A stretch of DNA of 64,000 nucleotides from Hanleya hanleyi (Eukaryota > Mollusca > Polyplacophora > Lepidopleurida > Hanleyidae), in NCBI GenBank assembly GCA_036873755.1, contig JAVTVY010025252.1, forward strand, positions 50,489-114,488, given 5' to 3'. Each line of letters begins with the position of its first letter. The stretch's first letter is position 1. Below are positions 21,801 to 29,100 of the stretch, piece by piece. Under the pieces are notes generated by a model, which was not told the DNA's origin, searched no databases, and saw only the letters and a list, made by a program, of their open reading frames with translations. The position numbers and the translations under genes were made by a program.

Positions 21801-22474
21801 TATGCTCAAGTCACTAACTTAGTAATCTAACGCATTAAAACATACACACATTAAAACTGATGTAACAGCCCGATTTCTCTCGTATAACCCAAGATGCAAT
21901 CCTCACTCACCCGTCTAAAAAGATCTTCCAAAGTAGTCGCTCGATAAAAAGCATTTCTTACAATCTATGCATTCGATAAGAATATGTTTCACCGTGAGAT
22001 GTTCATGGCATGGAATACACCTTGGGACTGGCTCTTTTTTTTAGTAAATGTTCGTGAGTTAATCGTGTATGGCCGATTCTACATCGCTTGATCATGGTTT
22101 GATCGAAACGTTTCTGGTTGTTCAGATGAGTATAGCGTACAGTTTTTTTTAAATATTTGATGATATCAACCCAATATGGCGGTCAAGGTTTCAGCTGATG
22201 AATAAGTTTTATTCATATAATAACTAGTGATGTTTCTTTTTTGTAGGACAATGTGAAAGTGAAAATTGAAGGGAAGACCAATCTCGCATTCGATGCTGAA
22301 CTCAAACCCCGACATGAAGACAAAGCGGACTTCCAGAAAGGGTTAGGCACTGGAAATTATTTATATCCAGAGAATTCACATGAAGATTGGCAAGATGACA
22401 ACATGAAATCCAACGGAATTGACATTGGCATTAATAACAAAAGATATGGAGACGACATAAACACTCAACTGTGA
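791..22474 (+). CDS. SLC5-family sodium:solute symporter, copy 1 (12 exons, 5' end missing)
   Basis: Gene-level entry. Twelve exons (791..871, 2146..2219, 3543..3680, 6391..6526, 6793..6881, 7943..8055, 10074..10144, 10368..10454, 11615..11817, 14155..14255, 16126..16259, 22247..22474) join in phase with GT/AG borders and give about 485 residues. SLC5 proteins are usually 600-650 residues, so roughly the first third is left of the window. Family hallmarks seen are GGFKAVIWTDVFQ, DPTIRTSFW, the CDPF..GVIS loop, FSASLSTLSSGLNSLSA, NVGGP, and GPNCGLFLLGAFFPW. By family knowledge this is a plasma-membrane Na+-coupled transporter of the LeuT fold with 13 membrane helices. The Ser-rich FSASLSTLSS helix corresponds to the one that supplies Na2-site ligands. 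Motifs sit nearest SLC5A8/A12/A6, so monocarboxylates or vitamins are the likeliest substrates; the substrate itself is inferred. The protein ends in T-Q-L, a class I PDZ-ligand pattern. Confidence 0.9.
1275..1790 (+). repeat. dispersed repeat family R1, copy 1
   Basis: Similar over about 450 bp to 12845..13330: both have CCGTGACT..TAGTTT.TCATATTG, TTTTGAGCCTAT, then GTCACTGT.ACGTCATCAAA and CCTAGCTCAAGGGGTAA. A partial reverse copy is at 49380..49510. A fragment at 32468..32580 shares TCATTTTGAG.CTATT. Contains a C-run around 1731. Confidence 0.75.
2146..2219 (+). CDS. SLC5 copy 1, exon B
   Basis: 74 bp. Acceptor cttccgacag, donor GA|gtgagt. Reads in phase as a charged extracellular-loop segment (VRDFWDFNVQGKRIRMFE), the position where SLC5A8-like proteins have a G-x-R-I/L-x-F stretch just before the DPxxR motif. 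The exon ends two bases into the Glu codon that the next exon completes. Confidence 0.85.
2449..2819. mobile_element. 371-bp element with 17-bp terminal inverted repeats
   Basis: TAAGGTAGACCGCTGGT at 2449..2465 is exactly inverted at 2803..2819. The ends abut TA dinucleotides, as expected for a Tc1/mariner-type MITE. No transposase reading frame inside. Lies in the intron after exon B. Confidence 0.7.
2820..2875 (+). repeat. tRNA-like B-box fragment (SINE remnant)
   Basis: GCGGATTCGATTCCCACGCG resembles a tRNA T-arm (GGTTCGATTCC). No convincing A box precedes it, since the TIR element at 2449..2819 ends immediately upstream. It may be a SINE remnant truncated by that insertion. Confidence 0.35.
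3543..3680 (+). CDS. SLC5 copy 1, exon C (DPTIRTSFW helix)
   Basis: 138 bp. Acceptor tttttttag, donor AG|gtatcc. Encodes FHPDPTIRTSFW, a membrane helix with GGAFIWFSFSFDQQTIQRI, then ASMPTQKEARR. In the family this is the helix and loop carrying the N-Q-x-x-x-Q-R-Y region; here it reads DQQTIQRI. The homologous exon in copy 2 (51774..51911) is also exactly 138 bp. Confidence 0.95.
3788..4178. mobile_element. foldback MITE with about 145-bp inverted arms
   Basis: Left arm 3788..3932 and right arm 4021..4178 are near-perfect reverse complements (for example AACTTCAACGGGCGA left, TCGCCCGTTGAAGTT right, and GACTTAATAACCGCTC left, GAGCGGTTATTAAGTT right). A roughly 90-bp spacer separates them. 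The transcript of this intron would form a long hairpin. Confidence 0.85.
4430..5715. repeat. degenerate AACGTTGA-rich repeat tract
   Basis: Two blocks (4430..4860 and 5430..5715) are filled with irregularly spaced CAACGTTGA, CCAACGT and ACGTTGGA words and their complements. A non-repeat segment with a C-run at 5323 lies between. No clear period can be read. Fills much of the intron between exons C and D. Confidence 0.6.
6075..6093 (+). repeat. poly-G tract of 19
   Basis: Uninterrupted run of 19 G in the intron before exon D. Such runs are length-unstable and a frequent assembly error point. Confidence 0.9.
6391..6526 (+). CDS. SLC5 copy 1, exon D (CDPF loop)
   Basis: 136 bp. Acceptor tctttcccag, donor GAG|gtaact. 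Encodes a membrane helix (LLLSIPGFYVLAILATLQG) and the extracellular loop CDPFEEGVISTSNE. The CDP motif in this loop is shared by SLC5A5, A6, A8 and A12. The copy 2 equivalent is 50285..50420, the same length. Confidence 0.95.
6793..6881 (+). CDS. SLC5 copy 1, exon E (Na+-site helix, first half)
   Basis: 89 bp. Acceptor ttatacag, donor AG|gtgagc. Encodes ILPYFVMELFNSLPGFPGIF and then LAALFSASL. It joins exon F inside a Ser codon (AG|C), so the mature sequence runs FSASLSTLSSGLNSLSA, the helix that carries Na2-site hydroxyl residues in characterised SLC5 proteins. Confidence 0.95.
7065..7325 (-). repeat. dispersed repeat family R2, reverse copy
   Basis: Reverse-complement relative of 14770..15015 and 16975..17222. 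Shared words include AAGCGGTCAACA.TTTTCA, AGCTGATCAGT and AAAGACCTA. Another reverse copy is at 33224..33450 and a split forward copy at 57480..59075. Confidence 0.7.
7943..8055 (+). CDS. SLC5 copy 1, exon F (Na+-site helix, second half)
   Basis: 113 bp. Acceptor cttccatttcag, donor G|gtaaat. Encodes TLSSGLNSLSAITLNDFIKP followed by FWPNLRETKATLVAKFL. The T-x-x-D-F/L-I-K/R-P motif after the Ser-rich helix is typical of SLC5A6/A8. The copy 2 exon 45652..45764 has the same length and phase. Confidence 0.95.
8205..8615 (+). repeat. retroelement terminal tail, solo copy
   Basis: Matches in reverse orientation the 509-bp array unit of 26146..30430, segment by segment. The shared blocks are TTCGTCCCCGAGGC, TTTTCATCAGATGA, TTTGTATCTAGTACCGCT, AAAAGCG.GGCTGAGATACAA and GTCAGTATGTCGGCATCTTTT. 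No coding part is attached. Intron after SLC5 exon F. Confidence 0.65.
10074..10144 (+). CDS. SLC5 copy 1, exon G (NVGGP helix)
   Basis: 71 bp. Acceptor atttttatttcag, donor CAG|gtgagt. Encodes a membrane helix VYGLVSVGVSFLIMNVGGP ending ITQ. The VGGP tetrapeptide matches the family GMVGGPLLG helix. The exon in copy 2 (44610..44680) is also 71 bp. Confidence 0.93.
10368..10454 (+). CDS. SLC5 copy 1, exon H (GPNCGLFLLGAFFPW)
   Basis: 87 bp, phase 0 at both ends. Acceptor ttccgctag, donor CCG|gtatag. Encodes SLIGSLVGPNCGLFLLGAFF and then PWTNVP, matching the family G-L-F-x-L-G-x-x-x-P helix end. The copy 2 exon 41554..41640 is also 87 bp and shares GPNCGLFLLGAFFPW exactly. Confidence 0.95.
10790..11060 (+). 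pseudogene. degraded reverse-transcriptase element fragment
   Basis: Contains a decayed FLDSNIP..AY.V.ISRLVPF reading (CTTTCTGGACAGTAACATCC onward), followed by a broken stretch similar to the tail-end helix at 52590..52750. Frameshifts and stops throughout. Same family as the fragments at 33500..33780 and 52430..52760. Confidence 0.55.
11430..11520 (+). repeat. short dispersed repeat R3
   Basis: CGATATGCAAGAGGTGGGAA and TCTGGCGACTAAAAA recur at 24455..24560. A partial reverse copy, CCTCTTGCATATCGCCCC, is near 20432. Confidence 0.7.
11615..11817 (+). CDS. SLC5 copy 1, exon I (helix plus glycosylated loop)
   Basis: 203 bp. Acceptor tacttggcag, donor GC|gtaagc. Encodes the helix GAISGVVVGLGMTFWIAMGA and a long polar loop. 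The loop has three N-x-S/T sequons (NIT, NGT, NQS) close together, in the place where SLC5A6 and A8 carry glycosylation sites. The loop ends in IIWTDTPSNA. Copy 2 has 12 more bases here (four codons) and its own three sequons. Confidence 0.95.
12845..13330 (+). repeat. dispersed repeat family R1, copy 2
   Basis: See 1275..1790. This copy contains AAGATGGCGGCC near 12972, a YY1-type motif also present (in reverse) in the 157-bp array at 46125..47650. Confidence 0.75.
14155..14255 (+). CDS. SLC5 copy 1, exon J (last membrane helix)
   Basis: 101 bp. Acceptor tatattctag, donor G|gtatgt. Encodes TGLAKMYSISYHLNALIGLT and then ITLVIGLLASFITG. This is the final helix of the family (..YSxSYxxxxxIGxxxTxxVGxxxSxITG). 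The exon ends one base into the Gly codon. Confidence 0.95.
14316..14395 (+). repeat. mollusc GTGA-headed repeat, fragment
   Basis: (GTGA)n followed by CAGAATTTAACGTCGTTTTT and ATTTCTTCAG. The same head-and-body arrangement is at 55856..55920. This combination is commonly seen in molluscan genomes. Confidence 0.7.
14770..15015 (+). repeat. dispersed repeat family R2, copy 2
   Basis: Shares TGATCAGCG, CATCATTGAAAACTGTTGAC, GACGCGGAAATTCTTTAATG and the end TAGATGCTTGTATT with 16975..17222. A TIR element (15052..15758) sits just downstream. Confidence 0.8.
15052..15758. mobile_element. 707-bp element with 17-bp perfect TIRs
   Basis: ATAGCTATCCCCTTAGA at 15052..15068 is exactly inverted at 15742..15758, and similarity extends a few bases outward. 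The interior is AT-rich. It includes a 61-codon ORF, but no recognisable transposase. Intron between exons J and K. Confidence 0.75.
16126..16259 (+). CDS. SLC5 copy 1, exon K (cytoplasmic tail)
   Basis: 134 bp. Acceptor ttatgttgatag, donor AAG|gtttgt. The two first bases complete a Gly codon, then ANKPEDVDPKYIS follows, the same register as G-x-x-K-P-x-D-V-D-P in SLC5A8-type tails. The rest is charged tail (HVETKDNSDRNFNDMEVY). A frameshifted relative lies at 33821..33950. Confidence 0.88.
16975..17222 (+). repeat. dispersed repeat family R2, copy 3
   Basis: See 14770..15015. The two copies are about 2.2 kb apart in the same orientation on either side of exon K. Confidence 0.8.
17223..18079. 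other. intron of SLC5 copy 1, little structure seen
   Basis: AT-rich. Includes a weak relative (17330..17460) of 16650..16760 and a purine/pyrimidine-skewed stretch around 17520..17600. No exon or RNA gene recognised. Confidence 0.5.
18080..18574 (-). pseudogene. zinc-binding, Harbinger-associated-type ORF with one in-frame stop
   Basis: Two open segments in the same frame, 18574..18278 and 18277..18080, are separated only by a TGA at 18278..18280. The joined reading has C-x2-C (RRCTLCKCSRFRF), a Gly-Val linker, then C-C-x3-H (GCRCCSKHL), then an acidic helix (FTDMDADEISTLLYKMGNQV). This order resembles the Cys/His N-terminal region of proteins accompanying Harbinger/ISL2EU-type DNA transposons in invertebrates. 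That comparison is from memory of the pattern. It sits in the last intron of SLC5 copy 1, on the opposite strand. No transposase catalytic domain was found beside it. Confidence 0.4.
19003..19080 (-). repeat. tRNA-derived sequence (SINE head or tRNA pseudogene)
   Basis: On the - strand: GCGCGGTAGTGTAATGGATA (A-box region), a spacer, then CGGGTTCGAATCCCA (a perfect B box and T-arm). The anticodon arm cannot be folded convincingly and the acceptor ends do not pair, so it is not called a functional tRNA. Confidence 0.6.
19165..19271. mobile_element. 107-bp element with 19-bp TIRs
   Basis: ATATGAAGCCAGTCGAGAA at 19165..19183 is exactly inverted at 19253..19271. Small non-coding interior. Confidence 0.65.
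19617..19730 (+). repeat. 5S rRNA-derived sequence (pseudogene or 5S-headed SINE)
   Basis: Retains the 5S order: ACGGCATATCACGTTG, then ACTGGTTCTCGT, ATCACCGAAGTTAAGC, CCCGGTCAAGACTTGGATAG and GTAACC. It is diverged in the middle (TCGTAAAATC for the usual TCGTCCGATC) and at the 3' part (CTCGTGCTGTACTGCTGGGC). It is a single copy, not a 5S array. A 5S-derived SINE3-type head is possible. Confidence 0.8.
19731..21715. other. intron of SLC5 copy 1, nothing firm seen
   Basis: No exon, RNA gene or tandem repeat was recognised apart from a reverse R3 fragment near 20395..20470. Confidence 0.5.
21716..22130 (+). repeat. mollusc-type dispersed repeat
   Basis: (GA)n head, then TTTAATGTCGCGTTCAGCAA and ATATTTCAGCCATATAGCGA, with a downstream body containing TACACCTTGGGACTGGCTCT. 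The same start motif occurs at 14316 and 55856. Ends about 120 bp before exon L. Confidence 0.65.
22247..22474 (+). CDS. SLC5 copy 1, terminal exon L with PDZ-type end
   Basis: 228 bp including the stop; phase 0 after exon K. Acceptor tttcttttttgtag is strong. Encodes a hydrophilic acidic tail (DNVKVKIEGKTNLAFDAELK at the start, ending YGDDINTQL). No membrane segment is present, as expected for the cytosolic C-terminus. The last three residues T-Q-L fit the class I PDZ ligand S/T-x-hydrophobic; human relatives also end in such motifs. The preceding intron is about 6 kb and contains the HARBI-like relic, the 5S-like sequence and a mollusc repeat. Confidence 0.85.
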   Translation, partial: DNVKVKIEGKTNLAFDAELKPRHEDKADFQKGLGTGNYLYPENSHEDWQDDNMKSNGIDIGINNKRYGDDINTQL

Positions 22475-23153
22475 GGAACTTTAGGGCCGCTCCTATGAAC
22501 TTTGAGTTTCGCTCGGTATATTTCTCACTCACAAAGCGCACTCTCTGCCTGTAGATTATTCTGCACTCAAAAAATTATCCAGTAGCCAAATTGGTCTACT
22601 GCCCACGATTGCATCTTGATGTCCAAGTGGGGGAAAGTGATTTTAGTTGTATTGCATTCAACCAGTTTTATGTATAGTGTAATATCGTTGTCTATAGTTT
22701 GCATTGTGACACGATTCGATCTGTTCGCATATTGGTGCGATCGAGGTTTTACTGAACCCCGATGGTGATCGCGGCAAATGTAAAAACATGTTTGCGTTTC
22801 TTTCTTCACGGAATTCTAAATTCGACCTATTTACATGGTTCACATCTGTAAAAGTATTTTTTCTGTATATTTTATAGACCGTCAGAGAAGCCATATAGAT
22901 ATGGTAATCAAATGTTCTTGTAAGGCAGTAAAGGACGTTCATTTCTAGAGGTTGAATGTTATTTAAATTTCAGAATTTTATCACGAGGTTAACAGAATAT
23001 GATCCATGAGAAAAAATCGGGGATTCACCATACTCGTTAAAAAATATGCCAGTCAAATACATGTATACCACTTAAAAACCACTGAATACATATGGAGATT
23101 TGAATTTTTTCTTGCTTGATGCTCATCTAATCAAACTTCCCAAGGTTAAAGAA
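22475..23153. other. 3' flank of SLC5 copy 1
   Basis: No recognisable coding sequence. Expected to hold the 3' untranslated region; no polyadenylation signal is singled out with confidence. Confidence 0.5.
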
Positions 23154-23924
23154 CATGTCAGCTTTACCCGGGAAAAAACCCTCTTGACAGCTTTCCTATA
23201 TTTGTGCTATGCGAATGACGTGTTCGAGCAATAAAGGCCGGTCTTCCCCAGTTCTATTATTATACAGAGTTGAGTGTGCCATGCGCTCGTCAGGAACAGG
23301 TCCTCCATGTAAGGCTGAGTTAATTATAAAATGAAAGCGATGCATGTAAGACAATAGCATGTAGAGCACTCACAAGACAACACTTTATATGGTCTTTTTA
23401 CTTCTTGGGGCAACCCAAACCACATTACTTGGTTCATTACAGCACGAATATCTTCAATAAATAATTACATGAATGAGAAGCAACTATTTCGAAACAGTAA
23501 GTGAACAAAAGATTGCAATGTATATTCAGCACCATTTTTTACAACATTAAACAAGCAGTAATCTGTATTCCTGGATTGGCCTAACCGGGAGTTTTTGCTA
23601 CAACATTCACATTTCAAATTATTGAATGGCACACTTCTGTTCATATTTGCCATTGCTATGTTACTTTACTACTATATACGCACATCCATGAATTAAATAT
23701 CGTACGCATTGATGACAAAAATATTTAGGCCTGTCTGTTTCGGGTGATACCTTGTACTGCAAGCGGAAGTACAAGTGGTGAAAGAAACAGAACAGCTTTG
23801 GTGATTTTCTACTTACAAAATATTAATTGTAAAATATTTTTTTTATTATTTTTCTCCAGAAATATTTCTTCAGGAGTCATTCATGGATAAAAACAAAAAC
23901 GAAAAATTGACAGCATTGTTCATT

Positions 23925-23972
23925 CACAACCAAACGCTCTAACCACACGGCCAAGAAGCTATGCAACACCAA
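23925..23972 (-). repeat. tRNA-like SINE fragment
   Basis: On the - strand it reads CTTGGCCGTGTGGTTAGAGC, a class II (Ser/Leu-type) tRNA 5' half with A box. A matching B box was not found. Confidence 0.4.
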
Positions 23973-24048
23973 ACACTCTTACAATGCCAATATAACGCAG
24001 TCTTCCAAGTCAACAGAGAAAACAAAACTTATTTTAAATTTCATGAAA

Positions 24049-24147
24049 ATATGACACCTTCAACCAAAATGATATTTCAATATATGTTTGTGGTATATTT
24101 GATAAAATTGAGAACATGGAATTAGATTTTGGTTGGAGGTGTCATAT
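24049..24147. mobile_element. 99-bp hairpin MITE, copy 1
   Basis: Ends TATGACACCTTCAACCAAAA and TTTTGGTTGGAGGTGTCATA are inverted. A sister copy is at 49161..49256 (TATGACACCTCAAACCAGAA / TTTTGGTTTAAGGTGTCATA). Confidence 0.8.
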
Positions 24148-24454
24148 TTTGGATATAAAGGGAATTCCCTGTGAAAATGTATCCAGAAAATATAAAAACG
24201 ACCAAGCGCCCATTTTCCAACGTTCATCGACGCCGTTTTACGTCACTATTGGCTGTGAGAGTTTTCAGTGTAAAATTTCGGTATTTTATATGTATGAAAC
24301 ACAGCTTTTCACGCTGATATGGAGAAATAATTTTTTCGCTTTACAACCGTGACAGCAAGAGGTTTTTTTCCCGGGTAAAGCTGACACGTCCTTTTCCCCA
24401 TTTTGCTATATAATTCTAAACCCACATGGTTCTTGTTGAATATCTTATAAATTA

Positions 24455-24560
24455 GAGCGATATGCAAGAGGTGGGAAAAATTGACGACGTCTGGCGACTA
24501 AAAAGCAACCATACACGACACCTAACATTCAGCCCCGAGAATACGGTGGATTCTCGGACG
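24455..24560 (+). repeat. short dispersed repeat R3, copy 2
   Basis: See 11430..11520. Confidence 0.7.
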
Positions 24561-25885
24561 TGGAACACTATGCTTTCTTAGAAAATATTAGCGGTATAAC
24601 AGATAAACTGAGCCTTTCCAGCTCTATTTCCAGACAGGAGTGGGGGCGGGGAATTAGGGTGGGGTGGGTAACATTATAGAATGTTCATTTATTAGCCATT
24701 TATATGTTTCCTTTTTGTCGAAAGTGACTAAGAGTGAATTTTGGCGGATTTCAGAAGCATAATTTTTAACATCAGGAGCACTTTGCACCTTCCAACCGTC
24801 GAATTTACAATGCCAACTTTGTTAAGTCCTATCACACTATCGAACCACCAATAAAGCGCATCTCTTGTGTCTTTTGTTGATTTTTATCTCATTTTGCGAT
24901 GTCTGGGTACTCTTATTAGGAAATTCAGCTTGTTTGAAAAATTCGACAAATCACCATGTTGTAGCCCCATAAGAGCATGGAAATGAACGTCCTCTACTCC
25001 CTTAATTCAAATATATGATAACCGGCAATGAAATGTCTAATAAATAAACAAATATATGAGCGTCGTTTATGATCATATTATATCCACGTGAGGTTCGTGT
25101 GAGAGACAGCGCGCTGTTGGCAGTTGGAAACCTGGCAATATTCTAATATGATCGACATAGGTTTGGTTTGGAAAACATTCATTTTCTGAAATATATCCAC
25201 ATTCTAAAGACTTCACCTACTTCACCTCGGTGAAGATCCCTATAAACGTCCCTAACGCTATGAACGACCTTCGATGAAAAACAGATATATCCAGCACCCT
25301 ATTCATACAGGTGCTAACTGAATGGAAACGTATTTAGGAAACCAGACGCATTAGGAATGGATTGAGATATAATTTTGAATATTAATTAATTTGAGTATTA
25401 AATACAAATGTATTTAAGAGTGTAAAATGTATTATACTGCATTGATTCAATATTCCAGAAGGGAATAATTCAAATTCATTGATATATTTTGCCTTCCCTC
25501 TGTATTTTCAAAACTCCCCCCGCTTTCTTAGAAACAAAAATGCAAACGTCGTCACAGCTGGGACCGAAAAGGTTATCATATTGTCCACGGTAATAAATAG
25601 TTAAAACCCGCAGTCCAGAGAGATAGAGTCCGTTGGAACATTTGTCTTCGATTTGTACAATGAACTGATGTATAGTCCTCATATACAAGCATCACATCCG
25701 ACATTTTCGCGACCACAACCGAAATACAGTTTCCATACTCAATCAAGCAATCACCGCGATGTCAAATACGGAGGCTTCGAGGTTGAAAACCAATTTGTTA
25801 CCCCAAATTCTGCGTAAGTGGAGTGTCATTTGTGACTAATATGCTGTATCTGCTGGGAGTTCGGTTTCAATTTCTTGTCTTGTTG
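24561..25885. other. intergenic, nothing firm seen
   Basis: AT-rich sequence without recognised exons or repeats. The 70-codon frame near 25476..25688 has no family resemblance. Confidence 0.5.
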
Positions 25886-26062
25886 ATCAATACAAACAGT
25901 ATTTTCGTTATCTTAGGATTAAACTAACTTACATGTAATATAACACAGATTCTAGTGCTGAAAATTGGTCGAGTCCCGTGTGAGATTCGAAGCAGCGACC
26001 CCCAAAGTCGGGCACAACACTGGTAATCGCAACATTATATGTCGGCGATCTAAACCACTCGG
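25886..26062 (-). repeat. tRNA-derived SINE at left edge of the tandem array
   Basis: On the - strand: a Ser/Leu-type 5' half (CCGTTGACCGAGTGGTTTAG), a B-box region (GCTGCTTCGAATCTCAC), then a body with GACTCGACCAATTTTCAGCA and CTAGAATCTGTG. The body recurs in the opposite orientation at 30444..30520, beyond the right edge of the array. Confidence 0.7.
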
Positions 26063-26145
26063 TCAACGGGCCTCCCGCAAAAATAGAACGTAATATTTAT
26101 ATTGGTAGCCTTGAAAGCGAACAAACAGTACCCTTCTGATTACAA

Positions 26146-29100
26146 CACATATAAGGGAAGTGGGAAGAGGTGCCGACATACTGGCAGAGCCACATCTAAC
26201 GATTCTTGATATGTGTTGTATCTCAGGTACGCTTTTATTGTACCTGTTCATATGGCAACTTGGATGATATGACCACACGGCCCCTAGCACCGGCATAAGC
26301 GGTATCAGATACAAATTTAGAGAGCTATGATGGAAATGCTCTGACAACTCGTATATTGGTAATTGGTGAGCTGTTTCGCTGTGACAACTCGTACACTGGG
26401 GATTGGTGAGCTGTATCGTCGTCAGATGAAAATGACGGCATTTAACACAAAAGACTAGTCTGTAAGGCCCGATGTCGATCCAGCATCAACTTCCCACAAA
26501 TGGCAACATATACCAAAGACCAAAAGGTCTGTACAGGGGGCGGGCCTCGGGGACGAAACGTCCACCAGCAGAATCTCGCCATATACAGGTAAAAATTACA
26601 ACACATATAAGGGAAGTGGGAAGAGGCGCCGGCATACTGGCAGAGCCACACGACTTCACAGTATAGTCTTCCGGTTAATCTATTCTAAAGCACATACCAA
26701 GAATCTAACGACTCTTGATATGTGTTGTATCTCAGGTACGCTTTTATTGTACCTCTTCATGTGGCAACTTGGATGATATGACAACACGGCCACTAGCACC
26801 GGCATAAGCGGTATTATATACAAATGTAGAGAGCTATGATGGAAATGCTCTGACAACTCGTATATTGGTAATTGGTGAGCTGTTTCGCTGTTGTGACAAC
26901 TCGTACACTGGGGATTGGTGGGCTGTATCGTCGTCGGGAGTAAGAAAATGACGGCATTTAACACAAAAGACTAGTCTGTAAGGCCCGATGTCGACCCAGC
27001 ATCAACTTCCCACAAATGCCAACATATATCAAAGACCAAAAGGTCTGCACAGGGGCGGGCCTCGGGGACGAAACGTCCACCAGCAGAATCTCGCCATATG
27101 CAGGTAAAAATTACAACACATATAAGGGAATTGGGAAGAGGTGCCGACATACTGGCAAATTCAGATGACTTCACAGTATAGTCTTCCGGTTAACCTATTC
27201 TAAAGCACATACCAAGAATCTAACGATTCGTGATATGTGTTGTATCTCAGGTACGCTTTTATTGTACTGTTCATGTGATAACTTGGATGATATGACCACG
27301 GACCCTAGCACCGGCATACGCGGTATTAGATACAATTTGAGAAGCTATGATGGAAATGCTCTGACAAACTCGTATATTCTGGTAATTGTTGAGCTGTTTC
27401 GCTGTGACAACTCGTACACTGGGGATTGGTGAGCTGTATCGTCGTCAGATGAAAATGACGGCATTTAACACAAAAGACTAATCTGTAAGGCCCGATGTCG
27501 ACCCAGCATCAACTTCCCACAAATGCCAACATATATCAAAGACCAAAAGGTCTGTACAGGGGGCGGGCCTCGGGGACGAAACGTCCGCCAGCAGAATCTC
27601 GCCATATACAGGTAAAACTTACAACACATATAAGGGAAGTGGGAAGAGGTGCCGACATACTGGCAGAGCCACATGACTTCACAGTATAGTCTCCCGGTTA
27701 ACCTATTCTAAAGCACATACCAAGAATCTAACGATTCTTGATATGTGTTGTATCTCAGGTACGCTTTTATTGTACCTGTTCATGTGGCAACTTGGATGAT
27801 ATGACCACACGGCCCCTAGCACCGGCATAAGCGGTATTAGATAGAAATTTAGAGAGCTATGATGGAAATGCTCTGACAACTCGTATATTGGTAATTGGTG
27901 AGCTGTTTCGCTGTGACAACTCGTACACTGGGGATTGGTGAGCTGTATCGTCGTCAGATGAAAATGACGGCGTTTAACAGAAAAGACTAGTCTGTAAGGC
28001 CCGATGTCGACCCAGCATCAACTTCCCACAAATGCCAACATATCTCAAAGACTAAAAGGTCTGTACAGGGGGCGGGCCTCGGGGACGAAACGTCCACCAG
28101 CAGAATCTCGCCATATACAGGTTAAAATTACAACACATATAAGGGAAGTGGGCAGAGGTGCCGACATACTGGCAGAGCCACATGACTTCACAGTATAGTC
28201 TTCCGCTTAACCTATTCTAAAGCACATACCAAGAATCTAACGATTCTTGATATGTGTTGTATCTCAGGTACGCTTTTATTGTACCTGTTCATGTGGCAAC
28301 TTGGATGATATGACCACACGGCCCCTAGCACCGGCATAAGCGGTATTAGATACAAATTTAGAGAGCTATGATGAAAATGCTCTGACAACTCGTATATTGG
28401 TAATTGGTGAGCTGTTTCGCTGTGACAACTCGTACACTGGGGATTGGTGAGCTGTATCGTCGTCAGATGAAAATGACGGCATTTAACACAAAAGACTAGT
28501 CTGTAAGGCCCGATGTCGACCCAGCATCAACTTCCCACAAATGGCAACATATCTCAAAGACCAAAAGGTCTGTACAGGGGGCGGGCCTCGGGGGACGAAA
28601 CGTCCACCAGCAGAATCTCGCCATATACAGGTAAAAATTACAACACATATAACGGAAGTGGGAAGAGGTGCCGACACATTTGCAGAGCCACATGACTTCA
28701 CAGTATAGTCTTCCGATTAACCTATTCTAAAGTACATACCAAGAATCTAACGATTCTTGATGTGTTGTATCTCAGGCACGCTTTTATTGTACCTGTTCAT
28801 GTGGCAACTTGGATGATATGACCACACGGCCCCTAGCACCGGCATAATCGGTATTAGATACAAATTTAGAGAGCTATGCTGGAAATGCTCTGACAACTCG
28901 TATATTGGTAATTGGTGAGCTGTTTCGCTGTGACAACTCGTACACTGGGGATTGGTGAGCTGTATCGTCGTCAGATGAAAATGACTGCATTTAACACAAA
29001 AGACTAGTCTGTAAGGCCCGATGTCGACCCAGCATCAACTTCCCACAAATGCCAACATATATCAAAGACCAAAGGTCTGTACAGGGGGCGGGCCTCGGGG

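Larger units (their letters stand above)
23154..24390. mobile_element. 1.24-kb element with about 35-bp TIRs, carrying nested insertions
   Basis: TGTCAGCTTTACCCGGGAAA at the left (23156 onward) is inverted at the right (TTTCCCGGGTAAAGCTGACA, 24368 region), with AGAGG/CCTCT continuing inward. The interior holds a tRNA-like SINE fragment and a 99-bp hairpin. No transposase frame seen. Confidence 0.75.
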
